From positions 5,112,001 to 5,176,000 of the forward strand of contig NZ_CP011008.1 in NCBI RefSeq assembly GCF_001578185.1: a DNA stretch of 64,000 bases. The letters run 5' to 3'. How positions within the stretch are numbered: the first letter of the stretch is position 1; each line of letters begins with the position of its first letter. Positions 26,261 to 36,190 of this stretch are shown here, piece by piece. Position numbers and translations under genes: made by a program. Source of the stretch: Peribacillus simplex. GTDB taxonomy: Bacteria > Bacillota > Bacilli > Bacillales > DSM-1321. Under the pieces are notes generated by a model. That model had not been told where the DNA came from. It was given only the letters and a program-made list of their open reading frames with translations, and made no database searches.

Positions 26261-26302
26261 AAAAAAACCATTCACGTTTCAATGACTCGAACGTGAATGG
26301 TT
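26261..26302 (-). terminator. Terminator of murAA
   Basis: 13-bp perfect stem AACCATTCACGTT/AACGTGAATGGTT (26266-26278 with 26290-26302), 11-nt loop. Its 5' strand carries an A run that gives a U tract in the minus direction. Confidence 0.85.
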
Positions 26303-26314
26303 TTATAAGCTATC

Positions 26315-27616
26315 TTATGCGTTTAAATCGGCAATTTTTTTTGTTTCTGCAGGTACATCTTCGTTAATACGTTCCACATCGGCACCTAGAGAAGCCAATT
26401 TACCATGGAAATTCACGTATCCTCTGTCAAGATGCTTTAATTCTGTAACACGAGTAATGCCATCTGCAACCAATCCAGTCAGGATGAGCGCTGCCGCGGC
26501 ACGTAAATCTGTTGCAGCTACTTCAGCACCTTGTATGTTAGTTGGTCCATTAACGATAACAGAACGACCTTCAATTTTAATATTGGCATTCATGCGACGG
26601 AATTCCTCAACATGCATAAAACGGTTTTCGAAAACGGTCTCCGTAATCATACTTGTTCCTTCAGCACGCAATAATAATGCCATCATTTGCGATTGCATAT
26701 CAGTCGGGAAACCAGGATGCGGCATTGTTTTGATATCAATGGCCTTCAAGGTTTTTGGACCGATAACGCGTAATCCATCTTCTTCTTCAAGAATTTCAAC
26801 ACCCATTTCTGCCATTTTAGCAATAAGGGAAGTAAGGTGTTCAGGTACAGCGCCTTGAACAAGAACATTGCCGCCAGTAAGAGCAGCAGCCGTCATAAAT
26901 GTACCGGCTTCGATACGGTCAGGTATAATCGCATGTTCAGTGCCATATAATTTATCGACACCCTCGATTCTCATCGTACCAGTACCAGCACCTCTGACTT
27001 TGGCACCCATTTTATTAAGGAAATTCGCAAGATCTACAATTTCAGGCTCTTTGGCCACATTTTCAAGAACAGTTATACCTTCTGCAAGTGTTGCTGCCAT
27101 CATGATGTTTTCAGTGGCACCCACACTTGGGAAGTCAAGATACACTCTTGCACCCTTAAGTCTGCCTTCTACCTCGGCATCAATGAAACCATTGCCGACC
27201 TTCACTTTTGCTCCCATCGCTTCAAAGCCCTTTAAATGCTGGTCGATAGGACGTGATCCGATGGCACAGCCACCAGGAAGAGCAACGCGGGCCCGGCCAT
27301 TCCTTGCTAGTAATGAGCCCATCACTAAAACGGAAGCTCTCATTTTTCGTACATATTCAAATGGTGCTTCTTCTAATAACTCTCTTGATGCATCTACAGT
27401 TACTTGATTGTCATGAAAGGCAACATCTGCATTTAAGTTGCGCAATACTTCATTGATTGTATATACATCGGAGAGCGTAGGAACATCTTTAATGATACTT
27501 TTCCCATCACTTGCTAATAATGTTGCAGCGATAACTGGCAAAACGGCGTTTTTAGCACCTTCTACTTTAACTGTCCCGCTAAGCCTTTTTCCGCCGCGGA
27601 CGATGATTTTTTCCAA
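26315..27616 (-). CDS. murAA: UDP-N-acetylglucosamine 1-carboxyvinyltransferase MurAA
   Basis: First committed step of peptidoglycan precursor synthesis: transfers enolpyruvate from PEP to UDP-GlcNAc in the cytosol. 433 residues, full length. Substrate-binding lysine in [15 protein letters not shown], active-site Cys117 in [15 protein letters not shown] (the fosfomycin target), and the EPSP-synthase fold throughout. TTG start with GGAGGGG 7 nt upstream. It is in the B. subtilis order ywmB-murAA-spoIID, with 32 bases to ywmB. The position identifies it as the essential MurAA, not the paralogue. Confidence 0.95.
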   Translation of the reverse strand: MEKIIVRGGKRLSGTVKVEGAKNAVLPVIAATLLASDGKSIIKDVPTLSDVYTINEVLRNLNADVAFHDNQVTVDASRELLEEAPFEYVRKMRASVLVMGSLLARNGRARVALPGGCAIGSRPIDQHLKGFEAMGAKVKVGNGFIDAEVEGRLKGARVYLDFPSVGATENIMMAATLAEGITVLENVAKEPEIVDLANFLNKMGAKVRGAGTGTMRIEGVDKLYGTEHAIIPDRIEAGTFMTAAALTGGNVLVQGAVPEHLTSLIAKMAEMGVEILEEEDGLRVIGPKTLKAIDIKTMPHPGFPTDMQSQMMALLLRAEGTSMITETVFENRFMHVEEFRRMNANIKIEGRSVIVNGPTNIQGAEVAATDLRAAAALILTGLVADGITRVTELKHLDRGYVNFHGKLASLGADVERINEDVPAETKKIADLNA

Positions 27617-27648
27617 AAGTATTCCCCTCCGCGTCCATTTTCTCTATA

Positions 27649-28398
27649 TTAATATTCAAACGTTATGATTGGTGTGCCAACTACAAAGTTCGTTCGGTCA
27701 CCCAATCCTTCTGTCCGTAGCCCAAACTGCAAATTTAATTTTTCTTTTGTCAAAGGTTGTTTAAACAATGTTGAATGTGCAGATATAGATGTAAAGTTTG
27801 TTTCATGCACACTCTCAATTTCCCTTGCTTGGAACATATCTAACAGGTCTTCAGTTTTAGAGTTTAAAACCGAATCCATATTATCATTGATAGACCCTTT
27901 AATACAAGAAAAAATTGAAGGAGTCCCTATAAATAGTTCATTCACCCTGTTCTGGAACGTAGTTGTAAAAAATGCCGAATTAGCTTTTTCCCACTCTTTT
28001 CCCTTCACTTCGTAAATGACATAGGTAACTTTATCAAATTTCTCTTCCGTTGTCATTATTTTGATGGACTCGGTTAGACCTGAATCGACATTGTAAGTTA
28101 ACGCCTCAGCCTTCCAGCCGGAAGCATCATCTTTCCGGTGCCATTGAAATTGAGGGTATTTTCGTTTTAAAGCCGTAACTTCTCTTTCAAACTCTTGTTT
28201 AGTTGTAATCTCTTTATTTATTTCTCTAGCGAGTACAGACCAATCCCCTATGTTCAAATCCTTATCCTTTTGTAACAGTCCCACCAATTTAACTATATCT
28301 GGTTTACTTTCTGCCACAATCGTACTATTCCCAATTAAAATCACCATCAAACCAAGAAATACTATGTATGTTAACATTTTTTTGTTTAAATTATACAT
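27649..28398 (-). CDS. ywmB: YwmB-family secreted/membrane-anchored protein
   Basis: 249 residues from ATG 28398, with GGGGAGGGA upstream; the longer frame to 28482 has no ribosome binding site. N-terminal hydrophobic segment MLTYIVFLGLMVILIGNSTIVAES looks like a signal peptide. The rest resembles the YwmB family, which structural databases describe as having a TATA-box-binding-like fold; its function is unknown. It lies between ywzB and murAA, as in B. subtilis. Confidence 0.82.
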   Translation of the reverse strand: MYNLNKKMLTYIVFLGLMVILIGNSTIVAESKPDIVKLVGLLQKDKDLNIGDWSVLAREINKEITTKQEFEREVTALKRKYPQFQWHRKDDASGWKAEALTYNVDSGLTESIKIMTTEEKFDKVTYVIYEVKGKEWEKANSAFFTTTFQNRVNELFIGTPSIFSCIKGSINDNMDSVLNSKTEDLLDMFQAREIESVHETNFTSISAHSTLFKQPLTKEKLNLQFGLRTEGLGDRTNFVVGTPIITFEY

Positions 28399-28555
28399 GT
28401 TAAATCCCTCCCCTTTTATCATTCTTTCCATAAGGAGAGAGATCATACTTCGAGTTTTCCGACAATTGGTGACACCTTCCACCTCAAATGGCAGGAAGCA
28501 AAAGCGAATACAAGAGTAGAATCATATTTTGCTATAAGAAGAGCCTTACAGCTTA

Positions 28556-28798
28556 TCAGTCATCACTAAACATATACGGGAGTTGGTTTGCAAATCCCAG
28601 GTAGTCAAGGAAGAAATTACTCACAACTGAACCGATGGCAACCGTTAATAAAATATATAAAACCCTGGCCTTGATGACCGAATTGGATCTTAAGATTTTA
28701 TCAAAGTGTAATGCCTGTAAAGCCCACCAGGTAACTGCAATGAAAAACAAGTGTGCAATTATTCCTGTTAAAGCCTGCTGTCCCATTGCTGAAAACAT
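28556..28798 (-). CDS. ywzB: YwzB-like DUF1146 membrane protein
   Basis: 80 residues; start ATG 28798, 7 nt after TAGGAGGT (an ATG six bases upstream overlaps the ribosome binding site). Two hydrophobic helices (GIIAHLFFIAVTWWALQAL and VLYILLTVAIGSVVSNFFLDYL) with a basic middle (DKILRSNSVIKARV) define the DUF1146 family. No function is known. It is located between ywmB and the complex I operon; in B. subtilis the same gene neighbours ywmB. Confidence 0.82.
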   Translation of the reverse strand: MFSAMGQQALTGIIAHLFFIAVTWWALQALHFDKILRSNSVIKARVLYILLTVAIGSVVSNFFLDYLGFANQLPYMFSDD

Positions 28799-28895
28799 GT
28801 ACATACCTCCTAAAAGACACCCGTCTTCTATTCTAACACAAAACCCCTTCGTATTTGGAATATAAAAGGAAGAATTGCAAAATTTCTTTTTAAAA

Positions 28896-28939
28896 CTGTA
28901 AATAGAGGCTTGATCCAATGGAGCAAGCCTCTGATACAG
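28896..28939 (-). terminator. Terminator-like hairpin after the nuo operon
   Basis: 9-bp stem AGAGGCTTG/CAAGCCTCT (28904-28912 with 28924-28932) extended by CTGTA/TACAG across a small internal loop. Only a weak U stretch follows. It lies 15 bases past nuoN. Confidence 0.5.
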
Positions 28940-28947
28940 GCATTATA

Positions 28948-30474
28948 TCATTTACTCGAAATAAAGTCTGTAAATTCACCGAATTGATCATGAATAAAAT
29001 CTAAGGCAATATTTGGCGCCACCCCGAAAAGTATGGTGCCTATTACGCAAATGATCAACACGGCGGATAGACCCGAACGAATTTTAATGACCTTCTCTGA
29101 ATGAATGGGCCGGAAAAAGACTTGAACCAATATTCCGAAATAATACACATAGGACACAACAGTACCGGCAATCATGATTCCCGCAAGGACAAAATGTCCA
29201 GGTTCCGTAATGAATGTTCCAAGGAATATATTGAGTTTGCCAATGAATCCTGTCGTCCCGGGAATTCCTGCAAGCGATAGGATAAATACAGTAAATCCTA
29301 TGGCAAGAAACGGTGATTTCCTCCCAAGTCCTGCAAGAATGCTAATGTCTTCTGATCCACTTTGGCTGGCGAGCAGCTGAATGACTGCAAATGCACCGAT
29401 ATTCATTAATACATAAGCCATTAGGTAAAACCAGACTGTATCGATCAGGAAATATCCCCCGCCCAATGTAGCCACCGCTACAAGGAGGTAACCCGCATGG
29501 GCAATGCTTGAATAAGCGAACAATCGTTTTAGATTATGCTGCCTTAACGCAACCACATTTCCAATGATGATTGTCAGACCTGCCAATGAAGCTATATAGA
29601 TATTATTTTTTTCCAAAAAGTCGAGTGCTCCGAAGGTATCGCCGGAAGCTGTTAGGAACAACGAAAGAAAAATGCGCAGGATGATGACGAAACCCGCTAT
29701 TTTCGAAATTACACTTAAGAAGGCTACAACTGGTGTCGGTGCCCCCTCATATATATCAGGTGCCCACATATGAAATGGGGCAGCAGCTATCTTGAAGGAT
29801 AAACCGACAAATACCATGAAGAAAGCGAGGCCCATAATATATTGCAGCTGACCATCCGTCATCGCAGCCATCGTCCGGCTCATCTCGCCTAGATTGACAG
29901 AACCAGTCACTCCATATAAATAGCTCATCCCGAATAAAGTGATCGCCGTGGAAATACCTCCGTTTATCACATACTTCATGGACGCTTCGTTAGACTTCCG
30001 ATCATGTTTACGCATTCCGACTAATATATAGGATGAAAGTGAAAGAAGTTCCAATCCAACGAACAGTGTTATCAAATCCCCGCTTGAGGACATGACCATC
30101 GCTCCAAGCAAAGCGGTCAGGAACAGATAATAAAATTCCCCCCGATGCTCTCGCAGCCCCTCTTGCGGTTCATAGCCTTCAGCCAGAAGGATGATTAGGC
30201 CCGCCCCGAATAATAGGAGTAGCTTAAATGCTTTTGCAAAAGAATCTAAACGAAACGTATCGGATAAGATACTGACTGTCTCAAAGGATAGTAAGCTAAT
30301 CAGTGACAAACATGCCAAAATGATTCCGGTTAGCGCGAGCCATGCCAGTTTTCTCCGATTAAAGTGCTTCGGCCAGAATAAATCCAATATCGAAAGGATC
30401 ATGGCCGTTCCAAGGATGATGAATTCCGGCATCATCGCTCCCCAATCATAAGAAAGCATCGTGTTCCACTCCAT
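28948..30474 (-). CDS. nuoN: NADH-quinone oxidoreductase subunit N
   Basis: Antiporter-like proton-pumping membrane subunit of complex I, 508 residues, about 14 helices. It carries the Proton_antipo_M domain with the conserved Glu/Lys network: KYVINGGISTAITLFGMSYLYG, KIAAAPFHMWAPDIYEGAPTPVVAFLSVISK and FAYSSIAHAGYLLVAVATLGG. It is the last gene of the 11-gene operon, beginning 3 bases after nuoM. A hairpin follows at 28904. Confidence 0.95.
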   Translation of the reverse strand: MEWNTMLSYDWGAMMPEFIILGTAMILSILDLFWPKHFNRRKLAWLALTGIILACLSLISLLSFETVSILSDTFRLDSFAKAFKLLLLFGAGLIILLAEGYEPQEGLREHRGEFYYLFLTALLGAMVMSSSGDLITLFVGLELLSLSSYILVGMRKHDRKSNEASMKYVINGGISTAITLFGMSYLYGVTGSVNLGEMSRTMAAMTDGQLQYIMGLAFFMVFVGLSFKIAAAPFHMWAPDIYEGAPTPVVAFLSVISKIAGFVIILRIFLSLFLTASGDTFGALDFLEKNNIYIASLAGLTIIIGNVVALRQHNLKRLFAYSSIAHAGYLLVAVATLGGGYFLIDTVWFYLMAYVLMNIGAFAVIQLLASQSGSEDISILAGLGRKSPFLAIGFTVFILSLAGIPGTTGFIGKLNIFLGTFITEPGHFVLAGIMIAGTVVSYVYYFGILVQVFFRPIHSEKVIKIRSGLSAVLIICVIGTILFGVAPNIALDFIHDQFGEFTDFISSK

Positions 30475-30477
30475 CCT

Positions 30478-32001
30478 TCATCGCCCCCCTAGAGCTAGCA
30501 TCATGGCTTTAATCGTTCCTTGAAGAGGCCCGCCTAACAAATTTGGGTATACCCCAACGGATATTATCAAACCGAGAAGAACCGTTGCTGGTACAAGCTC
30601 CCAGCCTCTAAGGTCCCGTTTCTCTTTCTCTACCAATCTATCATTTTTCCCGAACGTCATCAACATGACCGCCCTCAGTATATAGACAGCGGTTAATACC
30701 AGCCCGATCACACCAATTGCTGCAAGCAATGGCTGACTCTTGAACAAGCCAAGAAATACCATGAATTCACTGATGAAGCCCGACATGCCAGGCAAACCGA
30801 GTGAGGCCAGCCCGCATGCTAACATGAAGCCTGAAAAAATCGGCATCGACTTGGCCAATCCCCCAAGCTTAGGAAGCATGGTGGTTCCCGTCCGCTCATA
30901 CAACACAGCCACCAAGAAAAATAACAAAGCAGCAATAAGACCATGTGAGATGACTTGAAAAATTGCTCCCTGAATGCCCGCTTCATTCAAGGCTCCCAGC
31001 CCCATCATGACGATTCCCATATGTGAGATTGACGAGTATGCTAAAACAAGTTTAAAATCCGTTTGTACCAATGCTAAAAATGCACCATATAAAAAACTGA
31101 GGACCCCAAATAGGACAACGGTAAAGGCCAAGCTTTTATATTGTTCAGGAAATATCCCCATTCCAAACCGGATCATTCCATATGCCCCTATTTTCAATAG
31201 TACACCTGCATGAATCATCACTATGGATGGAGGTGCTTCTGCATGGACTCGCACCATCCAGCTGTGAAAGGGAAATACGGGCAGCTTTATCGCAAATGCA
31301 ACGAGAAAGGCCAGACATAAACCAAACTTCATCGAACCGGATATTGGTGCAAAAAGAGAAACACCGCCCATTGTCATAATCTGTGTCAAAGCCGCAATAT
31401 TGGTCGTACCTGTCCTGGCAAACAAAACCAAAATAGCCACCAATAAAACCGCCGAACCAATGCCATTATAAATCAGAAAACTATAAGACGCTTTCTCCCT
31501 CTCCAGAAAGCCCCATCTACCAATTAAAAAGAAAGCGGGAATCAGCGTCATTTCAAAAAATATGAAAAAAAGGATCAAATTTTCTGCCGTGAAGACACCA
31601 AGCATCCCAATCTCCAAGATTAAAAATAACAAATAATAACCTTTCCATCCTTGTTTTATATAAATGGAGGCGATTGCGGCCAATGAAGAAATGATTGTCG
31701 TCAGTAATATGAAGATAAGACTTAATCCATCCAGCCCCAACTCAAAGTCAACCGTGAAGAGCTTGGGATCATACATCTCCAAATTCCCAAATCTTATCCA
31801 ATTCAACTTAATGTCAAATAAGGATAGGGCCACACCCGAATAATATTGGCTGCATAGAAAGAACGATAGGAAAAGGGGAGGCAGTGTTCCGAAAAATCCA
31901 AATTGTTTAATCGTCCTTTCCTCTTTTTTCGGCATAAGGGCAACCATCACTATGCCCAGCAGAGGTGAAAACACTAAAAGCGAGAGCAAATGGACATTCA
32001 T
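30478..32001 (-). CDS. nuoM: NADH-quinone oxidoreductase subunit M
   Basis: Second antiporter-like membrane subunit, 507 residues. Signatures: FFIFFEMTLIPAFFLIGRWG (key Glu), FAIKLPVFPFHSWMVRVHAEAPPSIVMIHAGVLLKIGAYGMIRFG and YSSISHMGIVMMGLGALNE. Its start overlaps the nuoL stop by 4 bases, indicating translational coupling. It translocates protons together with NuoL and NuoN. Confidence 0.95.
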   Translation of the reverse strand: MNVHLLSLLVFSPLLGIVMVALMPKKEERTIKQFGFFGTLPPLFLSFFLCSQYYSGVALSLFDIKLNWIRFGNLEMYDPKLFTVDFELGLDGLSLIFILLTTIISSLAAIASIYIKQGWKGYYLLFLILEIGMLGVFTAENLILFFIFFEMTLIPAFFLIGRWGFLEREKASYSFLIYNGIGSAVLLVAILVLFARTGTTNIAALTQIMTMGGVSLFAPISGSMKFGLCLAFLVAFAIKLPVFPFHSWMVRVHAEAPPSIVMIHAGVLLKIGAYGMIRFGMGIFPEQYKSLAFTVVLFGVLSFLYGAFLALVQTDFKLVLAYSSISHMGIVMMGLGALNEAGIQGAIFQVISHGLIAALLFFLVAVLYERTGTTMLPKLGGLAKSMPIFSGFMLACGLASLGLPGMSGFISEFMVFLGLFKSQPLLAAIGVIGLVLTAVYILRAVMLMTFGKNDRLVEKEKRDLRGWELVPATVLLGLIISVGVYPNLLGGPLQGTIKAMMLALGGR

Positions 32002-33869
32002 CTTAGATACCCCCCAGTTACTGCAAAAATCACCAACAGTACCGCAAGTCCCAGAAAGGCTATCATTCCATATTGCTGTACCTGCCCCGTTTGCAATTTA
32101 GATCCTATTTTCCCCAATCCTTCTATTGAACTTGTAACAGTGGATACCAAGCCACCGACAATGAATCTTTCGAAATAAGATAGGAATATACTGAAGCCTT
32201 TGATTGCATGGCCTACAGTGAAATGATAAATCTCATCAATATAATACTTATTTTCCAAAATTCTATATAACTCGGAGTTATCCTTAACAAGCCAGTCCGG
32301 ATGTAACCTCTTTTTAGCGTAAATCGTATAAGCAAGGAATATCCCGGCCAGCGATACAAGAACGGCCATGAACATGATCCAAACAGGTCCTTCACTATGG
32401 CTGGCGCCTAGAAGATTTTCATTTCCCTCCACAAGCCACTCTCCCAGGAAATCTCCAAACCAAGGTGTTTGGAGATATCCACTGATTACAGCAAGCAATC
32501 CCAATACGAGCATGGGAAGTAGCATGATGGAAGGTGATTCCTTGACCTGTTTTACTTGACTGCGTGAAGCTCCTGCAAAGATCATGAAAAACAGCCGGAA
32601 CATATAAAACGCAGTTAAAAAGGAGGTAATAGCCGCTAGTCCAAACAAAACATAATTTCCATTCTCCCAGGCTGCCATTAGAATTTCATCTTTACTGAAA
32701 AAACCCGAGAGCAAGGGGAATCCTGATATCGCCAAAGTGCCAGTCAAGAACAGCGGCCCAGTCCAATTCAATTTACCCCATAATCCCCCCATCTTTTCCA
32801 AATCCTGTGTATGTATAGCGTGAATAACACTGCCTGCTGCCAAAAACAGCAATGCTTTAAAAAAGGCATGGGTCATTAAATGAAACACCCCCGCCACATA
32901 TCCAGCAGTACCCAAAGCAAGCATCATAAAACCAAGCTGAGAGATTGTCGAATAGGCCAATACGCGCTTAACATCCTTTTGCACTATAGCAATGCTTGCG
33001 GCAAAGATGGCTGTAAATCCACCTGTTATTGCTACGACCTGCATCGCAGCAAAACTAGCCAGGAATAACGGAAACATGGTCGCCACCAGGTAAACCCCTG
33101 CAGCAACCATAGTTGCTGCGTGAATCAATGCGGAAACCGGAGTCGGTCCCTCCATTGCATCCGGAAGCCATGTGTGTAGTGGAAATTGTCCCGACTTCCC
33201 AACCGCACCGATAAAAATCAAAATAGCGATCAAAGTCAACCTTCCATTTGATATAACGTCCGATTGAACGGCTTGAAAGATCTCCCCATATTCAAAGCTG
33301 CCTGTTTCCCAGAATAGTAGAATAATACCGATTAAGAGCCCTACATCCCCAATCCTTGTCATGATGAATGCCTTCTTTGCTGCATTCTTAGCTTCCTCTT
33401 TATAAAAGTAAAACCCAATAAGCAGGAAAGACCCCACCCCGACCAATTCCCAAAAGAGATATAGTTGTAATAAATTAGGTGCCATGACAAGCCCAAGCAT
33501 GGCAAAGGTGAAGAAGCCCAGATAAGCATAAAAAATGGAGAATCGCACTTCACCCTTCATATACCCCTTCGAATATATCTGAACAAGCAGGCTGACAAGG
33601 GAAACGATCACAAGCATCAAGGCATTAAGCTGATTGATTTCAAATCCCGCTGTTAGTTGCGTCCTTCCGAAGGAAAGCCAATCAATCGATATTTTATAAG
33701 TAGGTTCTTTAAACCGTTCTATCAAGGCAAGCAAAGATAAAACAAACGAAGCCAAAGTACATATAATTCCTATATGAGCCCCTCGTTCCCTCAACCGCCC
33801 ACCTGATAGAAGCAGAACCAGAAACGTGACGAGTGGAAAGATCGGTATGAGCCAAGCGTTCTCCATCAT
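31998..33869 (-). CDS. nuoL: NADH-quinone oxidoreductase subunit L
   Basis: Distal antiporter-like membrane subunit with the long lateral helix, 623 residues. It has the N-terminal Proton_antipo_N domain and then the core: FLLIGFYFYKEEAKNAAKKAFIMTRIGD, GKSGQFPLHTWLPDAMEGPTPVSALIHAATMVAAGVYL and AYSTISQLGFMMLALG. The C-terminal extension ends in a helix-rich region characteristic of the traverse helix. It overlaps nuoM by 4 bases and follows nuoK by 34 bases. Confidence 0.95.
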   Translation of the reverse strand: MMENAWLIPIFPLVTFLVLLLSGGRLRERGAHIGIICTLASFVLSLLALIERFKEPTYKISIDWLSFGRTQLTAGFEINQLNALMLVIVSLVSLLVQIYSKGYMKGEVRFSIFYAYLGFFTFAMLGLVMAPNLLQLYLFWELVGVGSFLLIGFYFYKEEAKNAAKKAFIMTRIGDVGLLIGIILLFWETGSFEYGEIFQAVQSDVISNGRLTLIAILIFIGAVGKSGQFPLHTWLPDAMEGPTPVSALIHAATMVAAGVYLVATMFPLFLASFAAMQVVAITGGFTAIFAASIAIVQKDVKRVLAYSTISQLGFMMLALGTAGYVAGVFHLMTHAFFKALLFLAAGSVIHAIHTQDLEKMGGLWGKLNWTGPLFLTGTLAISGFPLLSGFFSKDEILMAAWENGNYVLFGLAAITSFLTAFYMFRLFFMIFAGASRSQVKQVKESPSIMLLPMLVLGLLAVISGYLQTPWFGDFLGEWLVEGNENLLGASHSEGPVWIMFMAVLVSLAGIFLAYTIYAKKRLHPDWLVKDNSELYRILENKYYIDEIYHFTVGHAIKGFSIFLSYFERFIVGGLVSTVTSSIEGLGKIGSKLQTGQVQQYGMIAFLGLAVLLVIFAVTGGYLR

Positions 33870-33903
33870 CGTATCAAATCCCCTTCTTCATTTATATAAA
33901 CCT

Positions 33904-34218
33904 TCAATGCTTCATGATATCCATTTCATCGACATTGACCGTCTTCCGGTTGCGATAAAGGGACATTAAAATAGCGAGCCCTACAGCTGCCTCGGCTGCA
34001 GCGATTGTAATCGTGAATAATGAAAACACTTGACCCGTAATGGATGGCGTTACCCCGAATTTACTGAAGGCAATTAAGTTAATATTCGCAGCGTTCAGCA
34101 TCAGTTCGATTGAAATCAATACAATGACCGCATTTCTTTTCGTCAAAGCGCCATATAGCCCTATACAAAATAAAACGAGTGCCAATACAAGATAGGCCGA
34201 CAAAGGAACTCCCGTCAT
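33904..34218 (-). CDS. nuoK: NADH-quinone oxidoreductase subunit K
   Basis: 104-residue, three-helix membrane subunit. The conserved glutamate stretch [19 protein letters not shown] and [18 protein letters not shown] are present. Its start overlaps the nuoJ stop by 4 bases (ATGA-type). It is part of the proton path between the quinone site and the antiporter-like subunits. Confidence 0.95.
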   Translation of the reverse strand: MTGVPLSAYLVLALVLFCIGLYGALTKRNAVIVLISIELMLNAANINLIAFSKFGVTPSITGQVFSLFTITIAAAEAAVGLAILMSLYRNRKTVNVDEMDIMKH

Positions 34219-34733
34219 GATTGATCTCCCTCCTCATCATCCTTTTTAGCCAATACGATGGCGCCGACTAAAGCAACAAGCAGGAGTACCGACATTACTT
34301 CAAATGGAATCACATATTTTGAAAAAAGTTCGATTCCTATTTGTTTTGTATTTTCCTCATGCAAGGCGGTAGGCTGTACGGGTATATCCAGATTATAAAT
34401 CCCTAGATAAACCGCCACGGCAAATCCAGCAATCGCTGCCAGCAAGGAGAATTTCCCCCACCCCCCTTTAGCGGGTTCATCACTTTCTTGGTGTTTCGTG
34501 AGCATAATTCCAAATAACATCACGATCGTAATTGCCCCTGAATAAATAAGGATTTGGACAATGGCGACGAACTCGGCCGAAAGTACCATATAAATGCCAG
34601 CAATGCTCAAGAAAGTAAAAACGAGTGCAATTACCATGTGCACTACTTTAGTTAAGGTAATTAGCAGTACCCCGCCTAAAATGGCGACGAGTGCCAATCC
34701 AAAAAAGGCAATTAATTCACCGGACAAACTCAT
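34215..34733 (-). CDS. nuoJ: NADH-quinone oxidoreductase subunit J
   Basis: 172-residue membrane subunit with five helices. The family pattern [46 protein letters not shown] is clear. It overlaps both nuoI (4 bases) and nuoK (4 bases). It contributes the pi-bulge helix in the proton channel. Confidence 0.94.
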   Translation of the reverse strand: MSLSGELIAFFGLALVAILGGVLLITLTKVVHMVIALVFTFLSIAGIYMVLSAEFVAIVQILIYSGAITIVMLFGIMLTKHQESDEPAKGGWGKFSLLAAIAGFAVAVYLGIYNLDIPVQPTALHEENTKQIGIELFSKYVIPFEVMSVLLLVALVGAIVLAKKDDEEGDQS

Positions 34734-35149
34734 ACTTTATTCACCTTCCGGATATTCTCATCATTTTCATCCAGCCACTCCAGATTTTTAAATAAATGTT
34801 CACGGCTATACTCCGCCAGCTCAAATTGGTTCGTCATCACGATTGCTTCTGTAGGGCAGACCTCCGTACATAAATCACACAAAATGCAAATTTCGAAATT
34901 AATGTCATACGTATCAATGATTTTACCTTTTTTCGACTGGTCCGGATGTTTTTTACCAGTTAATTGAATACAATCGGTTGGACAAATCGTCACGCATTGA
35001 TTACATACAATACACTTTTCAGGATAAAATTTTTGGATTCCTCGGAATCGGTCAGGGAGCGGCAGCGGCTCATTCGGGTAGTCATAGGTCACTTTTTTCC
35101 TCGTCAAGTTCTTTAATGTATAGGTCAAACCTTTTGCTAAACCAAGCAT
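34730..35149 (-). CDS. nuoI: NADH-quinone oxidoreductase subunit I (8Fe ferredoxin type)
   Basis: 139-residue subunit carrying clusters N6a and N6b. Two CxxCxxCxxxCP motifs are visible: CIVCNQCVTICP and CILCDLCTEVCP. It relays electrons to the N2 cluster in NuoB. In this complex, without NuoEFG, NuoI is the likely electron entry point for an external donor. It overlaps nuoJ by 4 bases and follows nuoH by 33 bases. Confidence 0.95.
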   Translation of the reverse strand: MLGLAKGLTYTLKNLTRKKVTYDYPNEPLPLPDRFRGIQKFYPEKCIVCNQCVTICPTDCIQLTGKKHPDQSKKGKIIDTYDINFEICILCDLCTEVCPTEAIVMTNQFELAEYSREHLFKNLEWLDENDENIRKVNKV

Positions 35150-35182
35150 ATAAATCCCTCGCTTTCTGACCAGCTCAAGTTT

Positions 35183-36190
35183 TTAAAAAAGCTTAATTAA
35201 TTCTTTTATAATTGCCGTCAAAAATATATTTGCTAATGCAACCGGAAGCAGCACTTTCCATCCGAATTCCATCAATTGATCTGCCCTTATACGAGGAAAA
35301 GTTACACGGATCCAGACCAACACATAGAAAACAGCACTGAACTTCAGACCGAACCAGATGGCTGCCGGAATAAAATCCAAAAACGGAATAGAATTCCATC
35401 CCCCTAAAAATAATACAGTGGTTAGTGTAGCCATTGCAAACATATACACATATTCGGATAACATAAAGAAGGCCCAGCGAAATCCAGAGTATTCAACATG
35501 ATAGCCTGCAACAAGCTCGGACTCCGCTTCCGGAAGGTCAAAAGGAACCCTGTTCAGTTCGGCAACCGATGCAATAAAAAACACGATGAAAGCAAGCGGC
35601 TGAAGAAAAATGAACCAAACCTTCTCCTGGGCTGCGACTATTTCATTCAAATTTAAACTCCCTGTTAAGAGGACTATTCCCACTAGCGACATCACCAACG
35701 GAATCTCATAAGATATCATTTGAGCGGCTGCCCTCATTCCGCCAATCAAAGAATATTTATTATTGGATGCCCAACCCGCAGTGACGATGCCGATTGTCGA
35801 TATGCCGGAAATAGCGATATAATAAAGCAGTCCGACACCTATATCAGCAAATTGGAAGGCATCGGTGAACGGCAAGGTTGCCAGGACCATGAAAGCCGGA
35901 GCAAAAGCAATCACTGGAGCTAATATATATAGCGGCTTATCGGCTTTTTTTGGTATAGTATCCTCCTTGATCAGAAGTTTCAAAACATCTGCAACGGTCT
36001 GCAAGAGCCCCCATTTACCACCAATTTGATTGGGGCCGACACGCAGCTGCATGAACCCCATGATTTTCCGCTCTGATAGGATTCCATATGTTACAAACCC
36101 TAATACAACGAATAACAGCAGGACTGCCAAACCAAAAAATATGCCAAAGTTCAGTAGGCTTGGAGTGGAGTGGAGCAAATCCTTGATCAT
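35183..36190 (-). CDS. nuoH: NADH-quinone oxidoreductase subunit H
   Basis: Membrane subunit forming the quinone tunnel, 335 residues, about eight helices. Signatures: ERKIMGFMQLRVGPNQIGGKWGLLQTVADVLKLLIKED and SVAELNRVPFDLPEAESELVAGYHVEYSGFRWAFFMLSEY. Its start codon directly follows the nuoD stop with no gap, so translation is coupled. Confidence 0.95.
   Translation of the reverse strand: MIKDLLHSTPSLLNFGIFFGLAVLLLFVVLGFVTYGILSERKIMGFMQLRVGPNQIGGKWGLLQTVADVLKLLIKEDTIPKKADKPLYILAPVIAFAPAFMVLATLPFTDAFQFADIGVGLLYYIAISGISTIGIVTAGWASNNKYSLIGGMRAAAQMISYEIPLVMSLVGIVLLTGSLNLNEIVAAQEKVWFIFLQPLAFIVFFIASVAELNRVPFDLPEAESELVAGYHVEYSGFRWAFFMLSEYVYMFAMATLTTVLFLGGWNSIPFLDFIPAAIWFGLKFSAVFYVLVWIRVTFPRIRADQLMEFGWKVLLPVALANIFLTAIIKELIKLF

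Noticed and set aside
26111-26314. Sigma-E promoter of spoIID
   Set aside because: No sequence in the upstream region matched both -35 and -10 sigma-E elements at the right spacing well enough to report.
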